Shown: positions 44,888 through 54,035, counted from the first letter of the stretch. The stretch is 58,944 nt of DNA from Bdellovibrionota bacterium (GCA_963170185.1 CAUJGS010000052.1:1-58944); one strand, 5' to 3'. The notes: a model not told the origin generated them from the letters alone. Program-made: numbers and translations.

Positions 44888-45561
44888 GCGCGTTTGCACC
44901 AAGCTATAGGTATGTGCGGCTCGCGAGCAAGAGTGCCGCAAGAAGGCGGCTCCTTGGCGGCTTGCTGCGTACGAGTTTTCCGGAACTTCGCATGCGGGCT
45001 CGAGCTGTCGAATTGGACGAACGAGGTGTGCAGCGGCGGTTTGCTCGTCTGCGTGGAATTGCCAAGCAGGAATGGACGCTTGCACGTGCCAAGGCTCTTG
45101 CGCTGACTTTGGCGCAAGCCAAACGCAGCGCTGCGGAAGCTGGCTTAAAGGGTCGGGATCTGGAAAGAGACCTTGTCTTGGGTTGTGATCAAGTCGTCTT
45201 GGCAAAAGGTCAGATTTTTGGAAAGCCTGGAACTCACGCGCGAGCTGTGAAGATGCTTAAGGGGTTTTCTGGCGAGAAGATTTATCTGATCAACGCCATG
45301 AGCATGCGCGGCTCTCGGGCCGATGGGAAGGCTTTGGTGCTCGACGATGTTCAGGTCATCGAGATGCGTTTTTCAAAGCTTGCGCTGAGTGAAATTGAAA
45401 GGGTTCTTCGGTTGGACCAGCCCTACGCGGCGGCTGGCAGCTTTCATTTCGAGAGCCACGGCGCCAATCTGTTAAAGTCTGTCTTGTGTGACGACCCGAC
45501 CGGAATCCAGGGCTTGCCCGTGATGAGACTCAAAGCGCTGCTTAGTTCGCTTAAAAGGTAA
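44884..45561 (+). CDS. Maf-like nucleotide pyrophosphatase
   Basis: A 225-residue Maf/Ham1-related protein that removes non-canonical nucleotides. LASKSAARRRLL (N-terminal phosphate-binding motif), GCDQVVLAKGQIFGKPG with the catalytic-type Asp, and the C-terminal IQGLPVMRLKALL are present. The TTG start at 44884 overlaps the thioesterase stop. It could be YceF-type or Maf proper; not distinguished. Confidence 0.9.
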   Translation: MSAFAPSYRYVRLASKSAARRRLLGGLLRTSFPELRMRARAVELDERGVQRRFARLRGIAKQEWTLARAKALALTLAQAKRSAAEAGLKGRDLERDLVLGCDQVVLAKGQIFGKPGTHARAVKMLKGFSGEKIYLINAMSMRGSRADGKALVLDDVQVIEMRFSKLALSEIERVLRLDQPYAAAGSFHFESHGANLLKSVLCDDPTGIQGLPVMRLKALLSSLKR

Positions 45562-45656
45562 GCAGCCGGCGGCACCATGTAATATTCATAGGGTGCATAA
45601 CAACATCTCTGAGTCGAATTGGTCTTAAGACACCCGATTGCGGTACTTCATATCTT

Positions 45657-46187
45657 ATGAAGAACATCGCACTTTTGATTTTCACCATGATCTTGATCCT
45701 TGCGGCCCCATTCGGCGCGATTGCCCGAGCTGATCGCGTGGATCTTGCGACTCGCGGTTGGGTCGATACAGTTCGCCACTCGGCTCGCGCAGGTGAGCTG
45801 GCATTTGAAACTGTCGATCCGGTTTCCAACATCATCAATCACTCGACTCGCGCGCGTCTTCTTGAGATCAGCGTTGAGCAGGCGCAGATCTGGGCCGACA
45901 CGATTCTCGGTGGCGATTACCTCGCCGACGAAGAGGTGGCTGTAGACAAAATCGAATTTGTTCGTTTGGGCGATCAGTTGCTGGGTTACCGCGTCACTTA
46001 TTCGTCGTCAGCGTACGACACAATGGACTGCGATCCTGAAGGCGACTTGAGCCTTTGTGTGGCGGGACGAATTGTTGAATCGAGCTATGTAGCACCTGGG
46101 CTAGACGCTTGGATTCGCGACGATCAGCGCTATGCGGAGTTTGTCGACGCGGATTCGGTGACTGCGGCCGCTCACTCGAGAAATTAA
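45657..46187 (+). CDS. exported protein of unknown function
   Basis: A 176-residue protein with a Sec signal (1-25, ending IARA). The mature part is an alpha/beta domain with two Cys (MDCDPEG, LSLCVAG) that could pair. Not recognised. It stands alone between maf and the alkane hydroxylase gene. Confidence 0.75.
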   Translation: MKNIALLIFTMILILAAPFGAIARADRVDLATRGWVDTVRHSARAGELAFETVDPVSNIINHSTRARLLEISVEQAQIWADTILGGDYLADEEVAVDKIEFVRLGDQLLGYRVTYSSSAYDTMDCDPEGDLSLCVAGRIVESSYVAPGLDAWIRDDQRYAEFVDADSVTAAAHSRN

Positions 46188-46233
46188 TCGCTCTCATCTC
46201 TTTTCATTTCCGGTCATTTCTGCGGATCACGAT

Positions 46234-46263
46234 TTGGTGCTGAGGGCCTTTATAAGCTAGGCT
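46234..46263 (+). promoter_or_regulatory. candidate promoter of the alkane hydroxylase gene
   Basis: TTGGTG (46234-46239) and TAGGCT (46258-46263) with an 18-base spacer. The start site would fall at or next to the ATG at 46271, so the mRNA could be leaderless. TATAAG at 46251 is an alternative -10. Confidence 0.35.
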
Positions 46264-46270
46264 CGAGGCC

Positions 46271-47365
46271 ATGTGGACTGTTCTGCCTTTTGGTCTTCTG
46301 TACCTCTTTCCTCTCGGAGTATTTTGGGCGGTCACGCGCGGCGGAAACTGGTGCTGGTTTCTTCCGTTGCTCGCGTTTCTGGTGATGCCGTTTTTGGATC
46401 TCGTGTGGGATCGAGTGAGTCCTTCGGAGGCAAAGCGCCTCGAGGTGTCTCGCCTCGGCGAATGGTTGTCCGACTTCCTTCTCCTAGCATTTGTGCCAAC
46501 ACAGCTTCTGATTTTGGCTCTCGCCGTATTTGAAATCCCGAGTCGCATCGCGAATCACGGAGCTTTTTCGGCCGAGGTGGTGGGGCTCACGCTTTCGATG
46601 GGAATTTTAACCGGTGGTATCGGTATCACGCTGGCTCATGAGCTCGTGCATCGGCGCGAGCGTGTTTCGCAGTGGGGTGGGCTTTTGCTTTTGAGTTCTG
46701 TTTTGTACGGGCACTTTGCTGTCGAACATGTGCTTGGGCATCACACGCACGTCGGCACAAAAGGGGATCCGGCGTCGGCAAGACGGGGCGAGAGTCTTTG
46801 GTTCTTCGTCGTGCGTTCAGTTGTGATGGGTGTGGTTTCGGCTTGGAAGATCGAGAAACAGCGCCTTGAGCGAGCTGGACGTGCGGAAAAGTGGCAAGGA
46901 GGACTTCACGCTCATCGAATGTTTCAGACATGGCTCTTGAGTGCGTTGTTTTTATGGGCGGCGTTTTGGATCAGTGGTGCCACGGGAGTCTTATTTGTTC
47001 TTGCGCAAGCGGTGATCGCGGTTTTTCTTTTGGAGGCGATCAATTATGTCGAGCACTATGGCCTCTCGAGACGGATTCTTGAAAATGGTAAACCAGAGCC
47101 CGTTCAGCTTTGGCATAGCTGGGACTCGCACTCGCGAATCAGCAGCTGGGTTTTGATTCATCTTTCGCGTCACGCGGATCATCACAAATATCCAGCGAGG
47201 CCATTTTACAAACTCGAGGGCTCGCAGCAGAGTCCTCTTCTACCCGCTAGCTATCCGGCGTGTGTCCTTCTTGCGACGTTGCCGCCCATTTGGTATCGAA
47301 TCATGCACACGCGCTTAGATCGCTTTAGTCAGATCCAGCAGGGCCGTGTGGGGAGTCAGCCATGA
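46271..47365 (+). CDS. AlkB-type alkane 1-monooxygenase (membrane di-iron)
   Basis: A 364-residue membrane protein. All the histidine boxes of the AlkB/fatty-acid hydroxylase family are seen: HELVH (123-127), EHVLGHHTH (152-160), YVEHYGLSR (His262) and RHADHH (300-305), between hydrophobic helices. AlkB hydroxylates terminal carbons of alkanes using rubredoxin. Rubredoxin and its reductase are not in the window. Short length (400 is usual) and the loose HELxHR rather than HELxHK are noted, so it may act on another lipid. Its stop overlaps the pyrC-like gene by 4 bases. Confidence 0.9.
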   Translation: MWTVLPFGLLYLFPLGVFWAVTRGGNWCWFLPLLAFLVMPFLDLVWDRVSPSEAKRLEVSRLGEWLSDFLLLAFVPTQLLILALAVFEIPSRIANHGAFSAEVVGLTLSMGILTGGIGITLAHELVHRRERVSQWGGLLLLSSVLYGHFAVEHVLGHHTHVGTKGDPASARRGESLWFFVVRSVVMGVVSAWKIEKQRLERAGRAEKWQGGLHAHRMFQTWLLSALFLWAAFWISGATGVLFVLAQAVIAVFLLEAINYVEHYGLSRRILENGKPEPVQLWHSWDSHSRISSWVLIHLSRHADHHKYPARPFYKLEGSQQSPLLPASYPACVLLATLPPIWYRIMHTRLDRFSQIQQGRVGSQP

Positions 47366-48687
47366 GACCGGAAACAAGAAAATGGATTCGCAAACCCCAT
47401 TCGGCGGCACCGCTTGTTTTGGAGGATGTCGAAATCTGGACGGCCGAACGGGTGCTGACGCATCGAGATCTCACGATCGTGAACGGACGTGTTGTCGATA
47501 TCAGTCCGACGAAGAACAAGTTTCGTGGCCTTAAACGCCTTGTGGTGATGCCTTCGGCGGTCGACACCCAGGTTCACTTGCGAACTCCCGGTCAGTGGGA
47601 AAAAGAAACACCGGAGACGGGTTTGATGGCGGCACTTCGGGGTGGAGTTGGTGCCTTGCTTACGATGCCAAATACCAAGCCGGTTTTGGATTCGGTGGAA
47701 GCGCTTTCCTTGGCGCAAGAGCTGATTGCACCAAGTGAGCTTCGTACGGGTGTGCGAGTTTTGTATTCGGTGGCGGGCACTATCGGTCAAAAAGGGCAGA
47801 CAGTTGCGCCATTGGTGGAACTCGCGCGAGCGGGGGCCGCCGCGGTAACCGATGATGGAAAAGGAATCGCAGACGATGGCGTTCAGCTTGCGGTCTTGAA
47901 AGCGTCGGCCGAGGCCGGGCTTCCGTTTCTTCAACACGCTGAGACCCTAGGCGCGGCCGGGCCGCTTGCACCGGGCCCGGTGCAAGAGAAGCTTGGACTC
48001 ATGCCCTACTTAGAATCCCATGAGACAGATATGGTCGCGCGCGACTTGAAGCTTCTCGAGCAGGTTCCAAAAGCTCGCTATCACCTCTTGCATACATCCT
48101 CGCGAAAGTCCTTGCCGCTGGTGAAGGCAGCCAAGGAGCGAGGCTTTTTCGTGACAGCCGAAGCGTCGCCACATCATTTGTATTTTTCGAGCGATGAGAT
48201 TCAAGAAGAGAACAAGTCGTTTAAGATGAACCCTCCCATTCGCTCGCGGGACGATCGCGAGGCTTTGATTGCGGCCCTCGAGAGTGGAGAAATCGACTGG
48301 GTGGCGACGGATCACGCGCCCCACGAGGCGGAGACGAAGCAGCGTCCATTTAAAGAGGCTAGTTTTGGAACGCTCGGCCTTGAAACCATGGTTCCGGTGG
48401 TTCTGGATCTCGTGGCGCATGGGCGGCTTTCGCCGACACGCGCGGTTTCTGTGCTTTCCTTGAACCCGGCAAAGTTTTTGGGAATCGCAGATGAGTTCGG
48501 CGATATCAAGCTAGGAAAAGCCGCTCGTTTGACGATCGTCGAACCTGACGCCGCTTGGACGGTTCATGCGCTCGACCATGCGAGTCTATCGAAAAATACC
48601 TGCTTTGATGGGGCGCGACTCAAGGGTAAGGTCGTGGGACAGGTCAACCGTGCTGGTGCTTGGTTAAACAGCGAATTTCTTGAATAG
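47362..48687 (+). CDS. pyrC: dihydroorotase-like (type I) with a His-to-Gln metal-ligand change
   Basis: A 441-residue amidohydrolase of the dihydroorotase/allantoinase group. Metal and substrate residues: the HxH motif reads DTQVHLRTPG (Gln70, His72) where His-x-His is expected; Asp164 in TDDGKG, His192 in LQHAE, His244 in YHLLHTSS, and Asp317 in ATDHAPHEA are intact, as is Arg74. The rest of the sequence matches dihydroorotase well (VMPSAVDTQ..., MPNTKPVL, NPAKFLGI). It may be a working enzyme with a Gln-tolerant site, or a non-catalytic PyrC-like partner. Its ATG overlaps the AlkB-type gene. Confidence 0.88.
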   Translation: MRPETRKWIRKPHSAAPLVLEDVEIWTAERVLTHRDLTIVNGRVVDISPTKNKFRGLKRLVVMPSAVDTQVHLRTPGQWEKETPETGLMAALRGGVGALLTMPNTKPVLDSVEALSLAQELIAPSELRTGVRVLYSVAGTIGQKGQTVAPLVELARAGAAAVTDDGKGIADDGVQLAVLKASAEAGLPFLQHAETLGAAGPLAPGPVQEKLGLMPYLESHETDMVARDLKLLEQVPKARYHLLHTSSRKSLPLVKAAKERGFFVTAEASPHHLYFSSDEIQEENKSFKMNPPIRSRDDREALIAALESGEIDWVATDHAPHEAETKQRPFKEASFGTLGLETMVPVVLDLVAHGRLSPTRAVSVLSLNPAKFLGIADEFGDIKLGKAARLTIVEPDAAWTVHALDHASLSKNTCFDGARLKGKVVGQVNRAGAWLNSEFLE

Positions 48688-48709
48688 TGCGATTAGTTTG
48701 GGAGGCGAA

Positions 48710-49159
48710 ATGTCAGGAAAAGGCGAGTCGAAACTCGACACGAAGAAAGTCATTGATGCATTGAACACGATTCTCGAGTTCGAACTTGCGGGTGTTGTTC
48801 GTTACACGCACTACTCGCTCATGGTTTATGGCCATAATCGCATTCCGATTGTGGGATGGCTGCGTGAACAAGCATCGGAATCGCTAGCACACGCGGCGCA
48901 AGCGGGTGAGCACATCACCACTTTGGATGGTCACCCATCACTTAAAATCGCCAAGCTTTTGGAAACGCACAAACATGCGATCAACGATATTTTAAAAGAG
49001 AGCTTGGAGCACGAGCTCGTGCAACTTGGAAACTACCAAGCGCTTTTGGAACTCGTGGAAGGAAAGTCCGTTTTCCTAGAGGAATACGCGCGCCAGATGA
49101 TCTTTGATGAAGAGACGCACGTAGCGGAAGTCCGCAAAATGCTTCGTAAGCCAGAGTAG
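48710..49159 (+). CDS. bacterioferritin-like ferroxidase/iron-storage protein
   Basis: A 149-residue four-helix ferritin-like protein. Di-iron pattern: EFELAGVVRYTHYS (first Glu), EQASESLAHAAQAGEH (Glu...His), HELVQLGNY and DEETHVAEV. It stores or detoxifies iron in the cytoplasm. The ATG at 48710 has GGAGG 4 bases upstream, preferred to an in-frame TTG at 48680. Two hairpins follow. Confidence 0.9.
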   Translation: MSGKGESKLDTKKVIDALNTILEFELAGVVRYTHYSLMVYGHNRIPIVGWLREQASESLAHAAQAGEHITTLDGHPSLKIAKLLETHKHAINDILKESLEHELVQLGNYQALLELVEGKSVFLEEYARQMIFDEETHVAEVRKMLRKPE

Positions 49160-49172
49160 TGGCGGCTCTCGC

Positions 49173-49197
49173 GGGAGTGCCGGAAATTGGCACTCCC
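49173..49197 (+). terminator. hairpin after the bacterioferritin-like gene
   Basis: GGGAGTGCC (49173-49181) pairs with GGCACTCCC (49189-49197), loop of 7; short T run. It lies 13 bases past the stop and is followed by a second, stronger terminator. Confidence 0.5.
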
Positions 49198-49220
49198 TTA
49201 AATCAATACGCCGTAAACGG

Positions 49221-49253
49221 GCCGTTAGACAGAAAGTGTCTAGCGGCTTTTTT
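49221..49253 (+). terminator. intrinsic terminator (second of a pair)
   Basis: GCCGTTAGACA (49221-49231) pairs with TGTCTAGCGGC (49237-49247) with one G-T wobble, followed by a T run. Confidence 0.85.
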
Positions 49254-49415
49254 ATATGTTTCATCTGCGTTCTCCTCTCGAAGTTCAGTTTAATTCGAAC
49301 TGTCGAGGCCGGTCTGATGGGCCTCTAGCAGAGTGTGAGCGTGTACCTGGCGGCACGGAACCTGTAGATGTTTGCCACCCGTAACGTCTTTTTTTTTGAC
49401 ACTTACGGAGGCAAA

Positions 49416-51416
49416 ATGTCGCTCCATTCGATGAACCGATCTGGTCGTACAGTCATGGCTGCTTTGGCGGCGACGTTTCTGGCGACTTCGCTAGTTGCTC
49501 CATCTTTGGTCTCTGCCAATCAAGGGCAAGAAGCCAATCCTGATAGCGCGATTGCAAAGAGCATTCAGCGCAAGAGTGTGATCGGAAAGATCCGCGACAA
49601 AGTGGCGTCACTTGACGTGAAAGTGAATGTACCGATCGTCGATGCGGAAGTGTTTGAAGGCGTAAATACCGCGCTGAAGTACCGCTACGAGTTCGAGCCA
49701 TCGTACAAGGGCGACTATCACCTTCGTATGGATCGCTGGACACTTAATACGGACGTCAATGTCGGCGATATGCTAAAAGAGCATAAAGACTTTAAGATCG
49801 GTCTTTCGCTGAAGCATGGAACAGAGGTTCTCTTTGTTCGTGCTTTTAAGGAAAAGGGCGACGCGATCAAGGCGGTACCGTATCCGTTCTGGAATCTGCC
49901 GTTCAATGCCGAAGACATCACCGAAAAGCTTGAGATTGGGGACTTTGTTTCGTTCACCGCGAATATGAATCTCGTTACAAGCGCTTCGACGTTGTCGCTT
50001 TCGGCAAACCCTGTTTCGCTTTGGACTCACTATATTATCAGCGGCGAATTCCAAGTTCACTTGTTCCGCAAGAGCAAGGATCAGGCGATCATCAAGCTGA
50101 TCGCGGTTCGCAAGAAAGAAAAAGGCATTGGTTGGACCGCGGGATTCGCCGGTGGGCACAAGATCTTTGGTCTCAAGGTTCTTGATCGTCGTATCGAAAA
50201 GTGGGCGAACATCACGGAAATCTTCTCGGCGTCGTTCACCAACACGAAATCGAACCTTCTCATGATCGACTACACGATGGACACTCGCGATCAGCGTGTT
50301 CGCGATGCCTACGACGGTTTGATCACAAGCTTGTATGAGTTCAACACACTTGGAATCGCAAGTCCGTTTTCTTCGAACGACGATCTAGCGGGACGCCTGC
50401 TTTCCGATATCACGGCGTTTGAAACCATCTACTCGACAGAACGTTTGAAAGCGAACTCGGCTCGTACCTTGGATCGCAACTTCAAGGGAAAAAACGATAT
50501 CGACTTCAATCCAAAGACACGATTCCGCTTCGGGGCGCTCTTGTTCCGATTCACGCGAGATATCGAGTATGTGGAAAACGCCTTGACCTCAATCGATGCG
50601 AACGAAGTTCCGAACTACTATCGCTTGCACACGTTCCAACGTAACAACACGACAAGCTGGTGGTTCTCTTACTACAAATCGGAAAGCATCTCGCGTGCAT
50701 CACTGATGTTTGAAGCCGATAAAAACCTCAAGATTGGCGACCTCAAAGACATCGTCTTTGAATGGGATTACCGTGATAAACAACTGGAAGACGACGAGTT
50801 TGCGATGATCCAAAACGCGGTCAAGCAGGCAGTTCCTGACAGCGTCCATGGCAAGATGAACTGGGGCGAATGGAACGGGAAGAAAGATTACGAGAACGCC
50901 CGTTTCTTGTATCGCATGGTTCTAAGCCCGAAGGCTCTCTCGAGCGTGAAGGACATGGCTAGCGGCAATATCTATCAATTGCTGGAACAGTACATTCCGA
51001 CGATTCCGGTTCCGACGGCGGATTCGATCGACCCATTCCGTCATGACAACGACTATATGAAGATGAAGACCACTGTTATCGAGAAGTATCAGTATGACAT
51101 CTTGAATATCGCTCACTGGTTGTCAAAGGTCTTTGATTCGTCGGCTACCAATGAAGAACGCGCGAATGCGTTCGCGGAACTTCGTTTCAACAATCTCTTT
51201 ATCGAGATCGGTCCTGGGTTCTTGGTGTCATTGCTGCCAAGTGGCGACCTTCAGAACTACGTGTACTTCAACGTTTCTCTTACGGGCGACGATATGAAGC
51301 CGATGAACTTCGAATACGGAAAACTTCCGGATCGTAAGCTCTATGAGGCGGCATCGTACATCCGTTCGGTCTTGGATTCGCGCGACGCTGACATCGCCAT
51401 CCAGCTCAATCGCTAA
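49416..51416 (+). CDS. large exported protein of unknown function
   Basis: A 666-residue protein with a signal peptide (about 8-34, ending VSA). The rest is rich in beta-type alternation and charged residues (for example LKYRYEFEPSYKGDYHLRMDRW, FTANMNLVTSASTLSLSANPVSLW). No recognised domain. It may be an outer-membrane or surface-associated beta-rich protein. The ATG at 49416 has GGAGG 4 bases upstream; the frame opens at 49368. Its stop is convergent with the GH5 gene with 4 shared bases, and its terminator lies inside the GH5 coding sequence. Confidence 0.85.
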   Translation: MSLHSMNRSGRTVMAALAATFLATSLVAPSLVSANQGQEANPDSAIAKSIQRKSVIGKIRDKVASLDVKVNVPIVDAEVFEGVNTALKYRYEFEPSYKGDYHLRMDRWTLNTDVNVGDMLKEHKDFKIGLSLKHGTEVLFVRAFKEKGDAIKAVPYPFWNLPFNAEDITEKLEIGDFVSFTANMNLVTSASTLSLSANPVSLWTHYIISGEFQVHLFRKSKDQAIIKLIAVRKKEKGIGWTAGFAGGHKIFGLKVLDRRIEKWANITEIFSASFTNTKSNLLMIDYTMDTRDQRVRDAYDGLITSLYEFNTLGIASPFSSNDDLAGRLLSDITAFETIYSTERLKANSARTLDRNFKGKNDIDFNPKTRFRFGALLFRFTRDIEYVENALTSIDANEVPNYYRLHTFQRNNTTSWWFSYYKSESISRASLMFEADKNLKIGDLKDIVFEWDYRDKQLEDDEFAMIQNAVKQAVPDSVHGKMNWGEWNGKKDYENARFLYRMVLSPKALSSVKDMASGNIYQLLEQYIPTIPVPTADSIDPFRHDNDYMKMKTTVIEKYQYDILNIAHWLSKVFDSSATNEERANAFAELRFNNLFIEIGPGFLVSLLPSGDLQNYVYFNVSLTGDDMKPMNFEYGKLPDRKLYEAASYIRSVLDSRDADIAIQLNR

Positions 51417-52402
51417 GAACTGGTTAGCCAGTCTAAAAAGAAGGCCCCCGCTTCGTTTGGTTCGAAGGGGGGCTTTTGGTTTTTAAGGAGTGCCGGTTCC
51501 CAGCTATGTGAGAAATTCCAGGCGAAGAATGATAGTCCACGAGCGTCGGCATAGCTGCGAATCTCAAGCTCCCAGTCGCGGAAGCCGCGGTGGTGATCGC
51601 GGCTAAAAAAGCCGTCTTTGGCAAAGCCGATTTCGCTTAGGATGACCGGGCTTGTCTCGGCGAGTTTGCCAAACGCACGATCCCAAGTTTTGGCCTGGCT
51701 GTGATGAGGGTAGGGGTGACTTGCGTAGGCGATGTTGTGGTCGCGGATACCAAACTCATTTGCGAATTCGAGGTCGTAGCCAAAGTGCAGGCCACCGACG
51801 ATGACGAGCTTGCCGGGAGCCAAGGGGCGGATCACTCTGGAGATCAGGTCCTCGGCCCACGTGGCGTGTGCGCGCCAATCGGCGGAAGAGCCAAAGGCGG
51901 CTTCGCGAGTGGCCTCGTTAAAGAGCTCAAAGCCAGCGACCGAGACATTGTGCTGATAGCGAGCGGCGATAAACTCCCAGAACGTTTCGATCTCTTCTTG
52001 ATTGCTGCGATAAAGATCGCGAAAGGGCTCTTCGTCGAAATCAAAATAGGATTCTGGCGAGTGATCGGCGGGAAAGCCGATTGAGTGAAAGTCGATGACG
52101 ACGTAGAGGTCGAGTGCTTTGGCCGTCAGGAGAATCCAATCGAGTTCACGTGCGACGTTTTCAAGTCCCATGTGCCAATCGCCCCGACCCGCAAGGCGGA
52201 TGGTGACCGGATGAAAGGGAACACGGACGGCGTTTGCTCCCCAGGCTTTGGCGGCCTCCATGGCGATCGGACCATGAGGCAAAAGACGCGGCCCAGGGGC
52301 CAGACGAGCCCACAGCGGGTCCTGGAGGCAGATACCCTTGAGGCGAATTTCTTCTTGGGTCTCGGTTAAAACGAGGTGTGGGCCTTTTGCCTGTATGGGC
52401 AT
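51413..52402 (-). CDS. glycoside hydrolase family 5-like endoglucanase
   Basis: A 329-residue TIM-barrel glycosidase. Catalytic acid/base Glu163 in FELFNEAT and nucleophile Glu257 in VILSEIGF are in place; AVRVPFHP, VVIDFHSI and ASHPYPH are the other active-site strands. It would hydrolyse beta-glucan or beta-mannan. Unlike most GH5, no signal peptide is seen (starts MPIQAKGPHLVL), so it may act inside the cell, be exported by a non-Sec route, or have a mis-called start. A terminator-like hairpin lies in its leader, 52416-52448. Confidence 0.9.
   Translation of the reverse strand: MPIQAKGPHLVLTETQEEIRLKGICLQDPLWARLAPGPRLLPHGPIAMEAAKAWGANAVRVPFHPVTIRLAGRGDWHMGLENVARELDWILLTAKALDLYVVIDFHSIGFPADHSPESYFDFDEEPFRDLYRSNQEEIETFWEFIAARYQHNVSVAGFELFNEATREAAFGSSADWRAHATWAEDLISRVIRPLAPGKLVIVGGLHFGYDLEFANEFGIRDHNIAYASHPYPHHSQAKTWDRAFGKLAETSPVILSEIGFAKDGFFSRDHHRGFRDWELEIRSYADARGLSFFAWNFSHSWEPALLKNQKPPFEPNEAGAFFLDWLTSS
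51441..51477 (+). terminator. terminator of the large exported protein gene, inside the GH5 3' end
   Basis: GCCCCCGCTTCG (51444-51455) pairs with CGAAGGGGGGC (51463-51473) with one bulge, followed by TTTT. The stem codes for residues near the C-terminus of the GH5 enzyme on the other strand. Confidence 0.75.
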
Positions 52403-52415
52403 GCCTTATTTTTGA

Positions 52416-52448
52416 AAAGCCCGACATGCTCGTCAAGTGGTGGGCTTT
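52416..52448 (-). promoter_or_regulatory. terminator-like hairpin in the GH5 leader (possible attenuator)
   Basis: AAAGCCC (52416-52422) pairs with GGGCTTT (52442-52448) around a 19-nt loop with an inner GAC/GTC pairing. On the minus strand it is followed by TTTTC, 13 bases before the GH5 start. Confidence 0.4.
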
Positions 52449-52529
52449 GCAAACTAGCCAAATCACACGAAATCTATCCGCTGTTGCACAGAGACCGTGT
52501 AGGACCATCTCGGGGCAAACGGAGGGGAT

Positions 52530-54035
52530 ATGAGAAGAGATTTGTGGATGACATTTGCGGTGTGCGCGCTTGTGCAGACCGGGTGCTCGATCGAGAACAT
52601 TGAACATCAGTCGTCTGAGAAACTGTCCGACTTCTCGTTCATGGCGCAGGCGAATGCGAAGTTTCAGATCGTGGTTGTCGACGAGACAGGAAAGGGTGTC
52701 GTCGGTGCGACGGTGCAATTGGGGGCGCGGCCCGGGACTCCGTTTAGCGGCAATGTTCTTAAGACCGATGCAAACGGCGTGGCGGAAGCGTCTTCCGACC
52801 AATGGGCGCGCGACTGGAACGAAATTCCGGTTACGGCCGAGGCGCCTGGCTTTGTGCGAGCCACGGTCTACGGAGTTTCCAAAGAGGAAAATCGCATCGT
52901 TTTAAATCGCGCACGTTCGCAAGGTAAAACTGAACTGATTGGCAAGACGACTGGCTACGGCCGGCTCACAGCAAACGGTACACTTGATGTGAGTCTCGTG
53001 TTCCCGTCCGTCTTGGAGAAAGATCTCGGGCGCTTGGAGCTGACGAGTTTGATCGGTGCAGGTGTGGACCGAGTATCGGTCTATGGCCAGGATCTGGAAT
53101 TGCCGGAAAACCTAAGTGTCCCACAGCAGACAGAGACCTTTATGGGCTTTATCCCTGTGACACTCAACAAACTTCAGTATCGTGTGCGCTTTCCGTTTGA
53201 GGGCGATCAGGGTGTTAGCGCCGTGCGCGCACAGTTTGATTTCAAGAAAACTGTCGGTGACTTGCGTGACGGAAAATCGTTCTTCGATATCATCAATCGC
53301 TTCCAGTTTCGCAGCATGGCGACTCGGACTTTGAGTTTAAAGTCGGGTGCTCAGTCATATGACTTGCCGATTGACGAAACGAGGCTTGTTCCCAAGATCG
53401 CCGTGCAAGGTAGTGGCGTTCCGCAGGGGTATGCGATGATCGCCATCGCCGCGCAAGGACAGGCGGGGCGTTTTGCCGTCTCCGATGTGAAGCGACTTTT
53501 GCCCGGAGAAAAACAGACCTTGATGACGGTCGAGAAGGTGTCGGCGGCGGTGGATGCGATTCGCGTCGTGCGGTCGCTGAAAAAGTATCAACCAAGTCGC
53601 ACGGATTTTTCTGGATACGATTACGAGGAAGTTTCGTCGGTGGTGTCGCCGGTCACGTTGTCGACCTCGGCCGTCGCGGCACCTCAAGTCAGATTTTTTG
53701 AATTTCTTAAACCGGTCACCACGTCAGGGCGTTCGGTGCATCTCGACGCGCCAACGGCGTCGGGCGGTGTGGCGATTGCGCAGGGTCGTCTCATGTTGTC
53801 GATGGTGAAGTCTGTTTCAAGCGGTTCGCTATGGCTGGTTGATAAGACGCCGATCTGGGAGTTTCGTTTCCGCGGCGCGCGCTCACGGATAGATCTGCCG
53901 TCTTTTGGCTCTGATCCCTGGGCGGCCAAGGGGCGTTACCGCTGGGAGCACGAGTACGCCGGTCACGATGTTTCCACCGTGCAGGGCGAACTCACACACC
54001 ATGTGCGGACGGCCGTTGACTTTGTTATCCAGTGA
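52530..54035 (+). CDS. lipoprotein with carboxypeptidase-regulatory-like Ig domain
   Basis: A 501-residue predicted lipoprotein (LVQTGC19). Residues about 45-130 (FQIVVVDETGKGVVGATVQLG...KTDANGVAEAS) follow the Ig-like fold of carboxypeptidase regulatory domains. The remainder is beta-rich and not recognised. It is head-to-head with GH5, 127 bases apart, and may be a surface or envelope protein. Confidence 0.75.
   Translation: MRRDLWMTFAVCALVQTGCSIENIEHQSSEKLSDFSFMAQANAKFQIVVVDETGKGVVGATVQLGARPGTPFSGNVLKTDANGVAEASSDQWARDWNEIPVTAEAPGFVRATVYGVSKEENRIVLNRARSQGKTELIGKTTGYGRLTANGTLDVSLVFPSVLEKDLGRLELTSLIGAGVDRVSVYGQDLELPENLSVPQQTETFMGFIPVTLNKLQYRVRFPFEGDQGVSAVRAQFDFKKTVGDLRDGKSFFDIINRFQFRSMATRTLSLKSGAQSYDLPIDETRLVPKIAVQGSGVPQGYAMIAIAAQGQAGRFAVSDVKRLLPGEKQTLMTVEKVSAAVDAIRVVRSLKKYQPSRTDFSGYDYEEVSSVVSPVTLSTSAVAAPQVRFFEFLKPVTTSGRSVHLDAPTASGGVAIAQGRLMLSMVKSVSSGSLWLVDKTPIWEFRFRGARSRIDLPSFGSDPWAAKGRYRWEHEYAGHDVSTVQGELTHHVRTAVDFVIQ

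Noticed and set aside
49397-49402. TTGACA as a -35 box
   Set aside because: It lies only 14 bases before the chosen start, so the -10 would fall inside the gene.
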